From assembly GCA_030637745.1 (NCBI GenBank), contig DAOWFX010000050.1:1-10521 (forward strand): a stretch of 10,521 bases of DNA, given 5' to 3'. A model generated the notes under the pieces. That model did not search any database and was not told the origin of the DNA. It saw only the letters and a program-made list of their open reading frames with translations. Shown here one piece after another: positions 7,440 through 10,521 of the stretch. The stretch comes from JAGLOK01 sp023139005 (GTDB lineage: Bacteria; Bacillota; Clostridia; Christensenellales; UMGS416). The first letter of the stretch is position 1, and every line of letters begins with the position of its first letter. The translations under genes and the position numbers were made by a program.

Positions 7440-8732
7440 TTAGTCGCATCCTTGAATGTCATCATCATCATTTCCATAAACTTTTACACGTCTTACATCC
7501 GCACCAAGTGACTTTAACTTTGCTTCTAAATTTTCATAACCTCTGTCTATATGATGAACATTAGAGATAGCGGTTTCTCCATCGGCCATAAGTCCTGCTA
7601 CAATCAGTGCAGCGGCTGCACGAAGGTCAGTTGCTTTAACATCTGTACCCCATAGGTTGTCCACACCTGTAATGACAGCAACATCTCCATTAACAGAAAT
7701 ATCTGCACCCATGCGAACCAACTCCTCAGTGTGCCTGAATCTTGATTCAAAAATAGTCTCAATAACTGTTGATGTTCCACCTGCAACTGATTGCAGTACT
7801 GTAAATGGTTGCTGTAGGTCTGTTGGGAAACCAGGATAGGGGAGTGTTTTGATGTGCACTGGCTTTGGCCGTCCATTTCCAATTACACGTAAATAATCTT
7901 CTCCTTCGATTACCTTTGCACCCATTTCTGTCAATTTTGCAGAAACAGCTTCCATATGATAGGGGATACACCCATGAATTGTGATATCTCCACCGGTAGC
8001 CGCCGCCGCTGCCATCCAAGTTCCTGTTTCGATTTGATCCGGTAGGATAGAATATCTGCAGTCATGCATGTGTTTCTTGCCTTGGATTCTGATGGTGTTA
8101 GTTCCAGCGCCTTTTACAACTGCGCCCATAGAAGATAAAAAGTTTGCTAAATCCACGATATGTGGCTCTCTTGCTGCATTGACAATGGTTGTAATTCCTT
8201 CTGCTTTTGCAGCAGCTAACATAATATTAATCGTTGCACCAACCGTGGAAACATCCATATATATTTCTGTGCCATGCAAATGCTTTCCTTCACAAGTATA
8301 AACACCACGTTTTAGCTCAATCTTTGCACCTAACGCACGTAAACCCTTGAGGTGTTGGTCCATTGGTCGTGCACCAATTTCACATCCACCTGGAAATGGA
8401 ACTTCTGCTTTTCCGAAGCGTGCAAGCAAAACACCCATGAGATAATAACTTGCTCTCATGCGTGTTGCGAGTTTTACAGGTACTTTATGATTGTGAATTG
8501 AAGAAGCATCAACTCTCATCGTATGATTCTTGAACTCAATATCTGCCCCCAAATCTTTCATCATATTGATTAGCAAATATACGTCTTCTATTTCCGGTAG
8601 ATTCTCTATGTAACAAATACCATCGCACAAAAGTGCTGCTGATACTATCGCTACTGCTGGGTTCTTGCCACCACTTACAGTAACTTCACCCTTTAATGGG
8701 CGACCGCCCTTGATAACTAATTTCTCTCTCAA
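7440..8732 (-). CDS. murA: UDP-N-acetylglucosamine 1-carboxyvinyltransferase (MurA)
   Basis: MurA transfers enolpyruvate from PEP to UDP-GlcNAc, the first committed step of peptidoglycan synthesis, in the cytoplasm. The 430-residue length and the two-domain inside-out alpha/beta barrel pattern fit the family. Key residues are present: K23-N24 in the S-G-G-K-N motif, the catalytic loop P-G-G-C117-E-I-G-A-R-P with Cys117 (the position alkylated by fosfomycin in sensitive enzymes), D305 in G-F-P-T-D-L-Q, and D396-R397-G-Y near the end. The C-terminus carries an unusual acidic tail N-D-D-D-D. The start is a TTG at 8732; it gives the family-typical N-terminus M-R-E-K-L-V-I-K-G-G, and no ATG or GTG lies near in frame. 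The strong AAGGAGGA is 26 nt upstream with a hairpin between. Clostridia often carry two MurA paralogues; I cannot tell which this is. Confidence 0.97.
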   Translation of the reverse strand: MREKLVIKGGRPLKGEVTVSGGKNPAVAIVSAALLCDGICYIENLPEIEDVYLLINMMKDLGADIEFKNHTMRVDASSIHNHKVPVKLATRMRASYYLMGVLLARFGKAEVPFPGGCEIGARPMDQHLKGLRALGAKIELKRGVYTCEGKHLHGTEIYMDVSTVGATINIMLAAAKAEGITTIVNAAREPHIVDLANFLSSMGAVVKGAGTNTIRIQGKKHMHDCRYSILPDQIETGTWMAAAAATGGDITIHGCIPYHMEAVSAKLTEMGAKVIEGEDYLRVIGNGRPKPVHIKTLPYPGFPTDLQQPFTVLQSVAGGTSTVIETIFESRFRHTEELVRMGADISVNGDVAVITGVDNLWGTDVKATDLRAAAALIVAGLMADGETAISNVHHIDRGYENLEAKLKSLGADVRRVKVYGNDDDDIQGCD

Positions 8733-8766
8733 AAAAGTTTTGAACCGAAACTCGGCTCTCCTCCTT
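8733..8766 (-). promoter_or_regulatory. murA ribosome-binding site with hairpin spacer
   Basis: On the transcript, AAGGAGGA (8766-8759) is a near-perfect Shine-Dalgarno, but 26 nt separate it from the TTG start. Exactly between them, bases 8758-8742 can form a 7-bp stem (one G-U pair) with a 3-nt loop: GAGCCGA, GTT, TCGGTTC. Folding would leave 9 nt (8741-8733) between the Shine-Dalgarno and the start, the usual distance. The G-U pair works only on the murA strand. A run of six T overlaps the start codon five bases after the stem. Confidence 0.65.
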
Positions 8767-8776
8767 CTGTTTGTTT

Positions 8777-8792
8777 TGATTATTTATAATCA
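8777..8792. repeat. 16-bp palindrome TGATTAT-TT-ATAATCA at the predicted murA start site
   Basis: Perfect 7-bp arms (8777-8783 and 8786-8792) with a 2-nt centre. It covers the predicted transcription start of murA, a typical repressor position. High AT content raises the chance of such palindromes arising by accident. Confidence 0.4.
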
Positions 8793-8795
8793 TTT

Positions 8796-8824
8796 AATAT
8801 ATAGATAAAGATAAATAATAGCAA
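8796..8824 (-). promoter_or_regulatory. Candidate murA promoter
   Basis: On the minus strand TTGCTA (8824-8819) and TATATT (8801-8796) are 17 nt apart: 4/6 and 5/6 matches to the sigma-A consensus. The start site would be near 8789 and the leader about 57 nt. The region is very AT-rich, so other -10-like hexamers exist nearby; this pair has the best spacing I found. Inverted repeats flank it on both sides (8777-8792 and 8824-8843). Confidence 0.5.
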
Positions 8825-8843
8825 ATTATCTGGGTAGATAATT
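8824..8843. repeat. Inverted repeat AATTATC-N6-GATAATT upstream of the murA promoter
   Basis: Perfect 7-bp arms (8824-8830, 8837-8843) around TGGGTA. It adjoins the candidate murA -35 hexamer, where an activator or repressor could sit. The same ATTATC/GATAAT core recurs elsewhere in this intergenic region. Confidence 0.45.
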
Positions 8844-8979
8844 CAATCTCTTCAATAAAAATCTGTAAATGAAATGCTCTTATGAGAACTTCTGATATTA
8901 TTGTAAAAAAGTATTTCCTATATGCCTTTTTATATATCTAATGTAGACATTTGTAGTTAATTATCCTTCTATGTCACAA

Positions 8980-9003
8980 TTGATAATTCTATTATATTAT
9001 CAA
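8980..9003. repeat. Inverted repeat TTGATAAT-N8-ATTATCAA in the murA/degV divergent region
   Basis: Perfect 8-bp arms (8980-8987, 8996-9003) with an 8-nt spacer, shared core with the repeat at 8824-8843. It lies in the middle of the region between the two divergent genes, about 100 nt upstream of the degV-family promoter. Operator-like by form; no regulator gene is adjacent to support an assignment. Confidence 0.45.
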
Positions 9004-9105
9004 CAGTTTTACAAGCGAACATACATATTTGTTCATTATATTGCTAAATTACTTTCGATATTACTTTGTAAAGTATATTTTGCTGCTTTTAATAATAAAT
9101 ATTAT

Positions 9106-9134
9106 TTGTATTCGTATCCTATAGATTATATAAT
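9106..9134 (+). promoter_or_regulatory. Candidate promoter of the DegV-family gene
   Basis: TATAAT (9129-9134) is a perfect -10. At 17-nt spacing the -35 position reads TTGTAT (9106-9111), matching the TTG core only. Transcription would begin near 9141, leaving a leader of about 40 nt with GGAGG at 9171-9175 before ATG 9181. The inverted repeat AATAAT-N4-ATTATT (9091-9106) touches the -35. Confidence 0.55.
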
Positions 9135-9180
9135 GAATGAATATATATAAGAGTTAGGTAGAATATTACTGGAGGAAAAT

Positions 9181-10053
9181 ATGTCGATTAAATTACTAAC
9201 GGATTCTTGTTGTGATCTTCAACATTCATTTCTTGATGAAAACAATATTGACATGATTGCACTAATGTATACGATCGAGGGTAATGAGTACTATGATGAT
9301 TTTAGAATATCTATGTCAGCAAAAGAGTTTTATGATAAAATTCGAAATGGTGCTGTATCAAAAACATCATTAATAAATACTCAAAGATATAATGATTTCT
9401 TTGTGAAGCATTTGGAAGCAGGAGAAGATATCGTATATATTGCTTTTTCATCTGCATTATCCGGTTCTTATCAAAGTGCAGTAATTTCCGCCAATGAGTT
9501 GCGCGAAAGATATCCACAAAGAAGAATAGCAGTTATTGATTCAAGGTGTGCGTCAATGGGGGAAGGTTTACTCGTTTCAATCGCAGCACAAAAGCTTGAA
9601 GAAAAACCAAGCTTTAATGAATTTATAAAGTATATTGAAGATACAAAACCAAAGATTTGTCATTGGTTCACAGTAGATGACCTGCAGTATCTATACAGGG
9701 GAGGGAGAGTTTCTAGTTTTTCAGCAGCACTTGGAACAATGCTATCAATCAAACCGATATTGCATGTAGATGACAATGGGCGATTGGTACCAACGTCCAA
9801 GGAAAAAGGCAGAAACGCTTCTCTTATAGCAATAATTAATGAAATGGAATCAAGTATCAAAGATCAAGGGAAAAACCAAACAGTAATGATTTCGCATGGT
9901 GATAGTATTGATGATGCAAACAAAGTTGCTGATATGATCAAAAAGAAGTTCCCTAATATCAAAGATATAGTAATCAACATGATTGGTCCTGTGATTGGAT
10001 CTCATGCAGGTCCGGGTACAATTGCAATATTCTATCTTGGAAGCAAAAGATGA
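9181..10053 (+). CDS. DegV-family fatty-acid-binding protein (FakB-like)
   Basis: DegV proteins bind a single fatty acid; FakB members present it to the kinase FakA for phosphorylation, feeding exogenous fatty acids into phospholipid synthesis. The 290-residue length is typical. Motifs in order are T-D-S (7-9) in the first strand, K-T-S (61-63), the S-A-L-S-G-S-Y-Q-S-A loop (91-100), V-I-D-S (118-121), D-D-L-Q-Y-L-Y-R-G-G-R-V-S (166-178) and I-G-S-H-A-G-P-G-T (272-280), whose His275 corresponds to the head-group-binding histidine of the family. After K-T-S the usual Q-P-S/T is replaced by L-I-N-T, a mild departure. No signal peptide: cytoplasmic. ATG at 9181 has GGAGG with 5-nt spacing. No fakA gene is in the window; many Firmicutes carry several DegV paralogues away from it, so the ligand and partner are inferred. 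No clear terminator follows. Confidence 0.92.
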   Translation: MSIKLLTDSCCDLQHSFLDENNIDMIALMYTIEGNEYYDDFRISMSAKEFYDKIRNGAVSKTSLINTQRYNDFFVKHLEAGEDIVYIAFSSALSGSYQSAVISANELRERYPQRRIAVIDSRCASMGEGLLVSIAAQKLEEKPSFNEFIKYIEDTKPKICHWFTVDDLQYLYRGGRVSSFSAALGTMLSIKPILHVDDNGRLVPTSKEKGRNASLIAIINEMESSIKDQGKNQTVMISHGDSIDDANKVADMIKKKFPNIKDIVINMIGPVIGSHAGPGTIAIFYLGSKR

Positions 10054-10108
10054 CATAATAAAAAAGGCTCCGATTATTGAACTTTATTTGTATGCATATA
10101 GAGAAATG

Positions 10109-10142
10109 AAAAAAGCACAACACTTTTAACAAGAGTTGTGCT
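10109..10142 (-). terminator. Intrinsic terminator of the tRNA-Asn gene
   Basis: On the minus strand AGCACAAC (10142-10135) pairs perfectly with GTTGTGCT (10121-10114), with three more inner pairs past an A/A mismatch and a 5-nt loop, then six T (10114-10109). It starts at the base directly after the encoded CCA, so the primary transcript is a single tRNA with almost no 3' trailer. On the plus strand the hairpin has no T-run and would not terminate the DegV-family transcript well. Confidence 0.92.
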
Positions 10143-10217
10143 TGGCTCCCCAGATAAGACTTGAACTTATAACCCCGCGGTTAACAGCCGCGTGCTCTAC
10201 CATTGAGCTACTGAGGA
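10143..10217 (-). tRNA. tRNA-Asn (anticodon GUU)
   Basis: The minus strand folds into a full cloverleaf: 7-bp acceptor stem TCCTCAG/CTGGGGA (one G-U), D arm GCTC/GAGC, anticodon stem CGCGG/CCGCG with loop CTGTTAA (anticodon GTT at 10185-10183), variable loop GGGTT, and T arm ATAAG/CTTAT with loop TTCAAGT. Discriminator is G and CCA is encoded (10145-10143). The tRNA reads AAC and AAU codons. It stands alone, with its own promoter and terminator, and runs against the end of the DegV-family gene. Confidence 0.97.
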
Positions 10218-10237
10218 ATATTCCTTGGCGTTTCGAA

Positions 10238-10266
10238 ATTATATCATATCTAATTTTCAAGTTCAA
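10238..10266 (-). promoter_or_regulatory. Promoter of tRNA-Asn
   Basis: On the minus strand TTGAAC (10266-10261), 17 nt, then TATAAT (10243-10238), preceded by TG one base upstream (extended -10). Start near 10231, leaving a leader of roughly 14 nt before the tRNA. A very strong sigma-A-type promoter, as expected for a stable RNA gene. Confidence 0.88.
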
Positions 10267-10384
10267 TACTAAATCATAATTAATTTTATATTTATTAAAA
10301 ATATTTTAACAAAAACACAGTTTAAGTGCATTTATTTACATGTAGGTTGAACAATGATGTGTAACACAAAGAGTAAAAACCAAA

Positions 10385-10456
10385 GCAAGGATTCCGAAAA
10401 TCTGATAAAGTTGTAATTGAAAGAAAACAACAAAGATCAGAAAGAAGGAATCCTGC
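10385..10456 (+). promoter_or_regulatory. Long nested hairpin covering the ribosome-binding site of the transposase-like gene
   Basis: Three paired segments nest symmetrically: AGGATTCC (10388-10395) with GGAATCCT (10447-10454), TCTGAT (10401-10406) with ATCAGA (10436-10441), and GTTGT (10410-10414) with ACAAC (10427-10431), 19 pairs in all, with small A-rich internal loops and a 12-nt apical loop. The outer arm includes the GGA of the AAGGA Shine-Dalgarno (10445-10449), seven nt before ATG 10457. Folding should block initiation. The pairing is direct observation; the role is inferred. Confidence 0.7.
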
Positions 10457-10521
10457 ATGAAAACTATAAGGCAAAGAGCATACTTCAGTCAACGGGTAAT
10501 AAAGGAAATAGCAAAAGGAAA
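10457..10521 (+). CDS. Start of a transposase-like gene (partial)
   Basis: Only the first 21 complete codons lie in the window; the frame is open to the end. The peptide begins M-K-T-I-R-Q-R-A-Y-F and continues S-Q-R-V-I-K-E-I-A-K-G. From memory this resembles the N-terminal helix-turn-helix region of DDE transposases common in Clostridia, whose openings read like M-K-T-I-R-Q-R-A-Y-F-R-Q-R. ATG at 10457 has AAGGA at 7-nt spacing, inside a hairpin. No catalytic residue can be checked. If the recollection is wrong, it could be another DNA-binding protein or a chance frame, but the ribosome-binding site and the structured leader favour a real gene. Confidence 0.5.
   Translation, partial: MKTIRQRAYFSQRVIKEIAKG

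Larger units (their letters stand above)
8733..9180. other. Divergent intergenic region between murA and the DegV gene
   Basis: This 448-bp gene-free stretch is strongly AT-rich. It holds the murA leader and candidate promoter on the minus strand, the DegV-family promoter on the plus strand, three clear inverted repeats (8777-8792, 8824-8843, 8980-9003), and an AT-only one at 9091-9106 (AATAAT-AAAT-ATTATT). I see no credible small gene, tRNA or riboswitch core. The stretch 8850-8958 shows nothing distinctive. Confidence 0.7.
10341..10521 (+). mobile_element. Probable left part of an insertion sequence, cut by the window end
   Basis: The assignment rests on the start of a transposase-like reading frame at 10457 and a long inverted structure just before it. 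The left boundary is a guess: TGTAGGTTGAACA at 10341 follows plain AT-rich spacer and begins with TGT, as many element ends do. No target duplication or second end can be seen because the element runs off the window. About 45-110 nt of non-coding DNA would precede the gene. Confidence 0.4.

Noticed and set aside
9017..9034. GAACA-N8-TGTTC resembling a LexA (SOS) box
   Set aside because: The Gram-positive LexA site needs CGAAC and GTTCG separated by four bases; here GAAC and GTTC are ten bases apart, so the geometry is wrong.
10055..10089. AATAAA…TTTATT pairing after the DegV gene as a terminator
   Set aside because: The arms are all A/T, the loop is over 20 nt and no T-run follows.

Overview
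The window looks like chromosomal DNA of a low-GC, Gram-positive anaerobe of the Clostridia type. The signs are AT-rich intergenic DNA, strong GGAGG ribosome-binding sites, sigma-A-like promoters, a DegV protein, a clostridial-style MurA, and a lipoprotein binding protein with a Gram-positive lipobox. I cannot name the genus.

Layout. Positions 24-1610 (minus) hold a solute-binding lipoprotein with its own near-consensus promoter. Positions 1731-7286 (minus) hold a tight four-gene run. In transcription order it is a membrane-anchored NagPA-type phosphodiester glycosidase (7286-6189), a cytoplasmic GH78 alpha-L-rhamnosidase (6183-3556), an RNA 2',3'-cyclic phosphodiesterase ThpR carrying an extra C-terminal domain (3559-2810), and the ribosome-binding ATPase YchF (2819-1731). 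Gaps are 5 nt or overlaps of 4 and 10 nt, so the genes are almost certainly co-transcribed and partly translationally coupled. Upstream is murA (8732-7440, minus), closed by its own intrinsic terminator, with a candidate promoter for the four-gene run between the two. A 448-bp AT-rich divergent region rich in inverted repeats separates murA from a DegV-family gene (9181-10053, plus). Then come a tRNA-Asn with encoded CCA, a good promoter and an abutting terminator (minus), and finally the beginning of what looks like a transposase reading frame preceded by a long nested hairpin, cut by the window end.

How the genes fit together. MurA makes the first committed peptidoglycan precursor. The glycosidase and the rhamnosidase probably act on glycans, outside and inside the cell respectively, and the lipoprotein could feed an ABC sugar importer whose permeases are not in the window. 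ThpR and YchF are general RNA and translation-related proteins, so their coupling to a rhamnosidase gene looks positional rather than a pathway.

No large unknown system such as a defence island, CRISPR array or biosynthetic cluster is visible. The points most worth a second look are the ThpR fusion to a DUF3006-like domain, the murA start where a hairpin sits exactly between a distant Shine-Dalgarno and a TTG codon, the hairpin that buries the start of the transposase-like gene, and the ATTATC/GATAAT inverted repeats in the divergent region.
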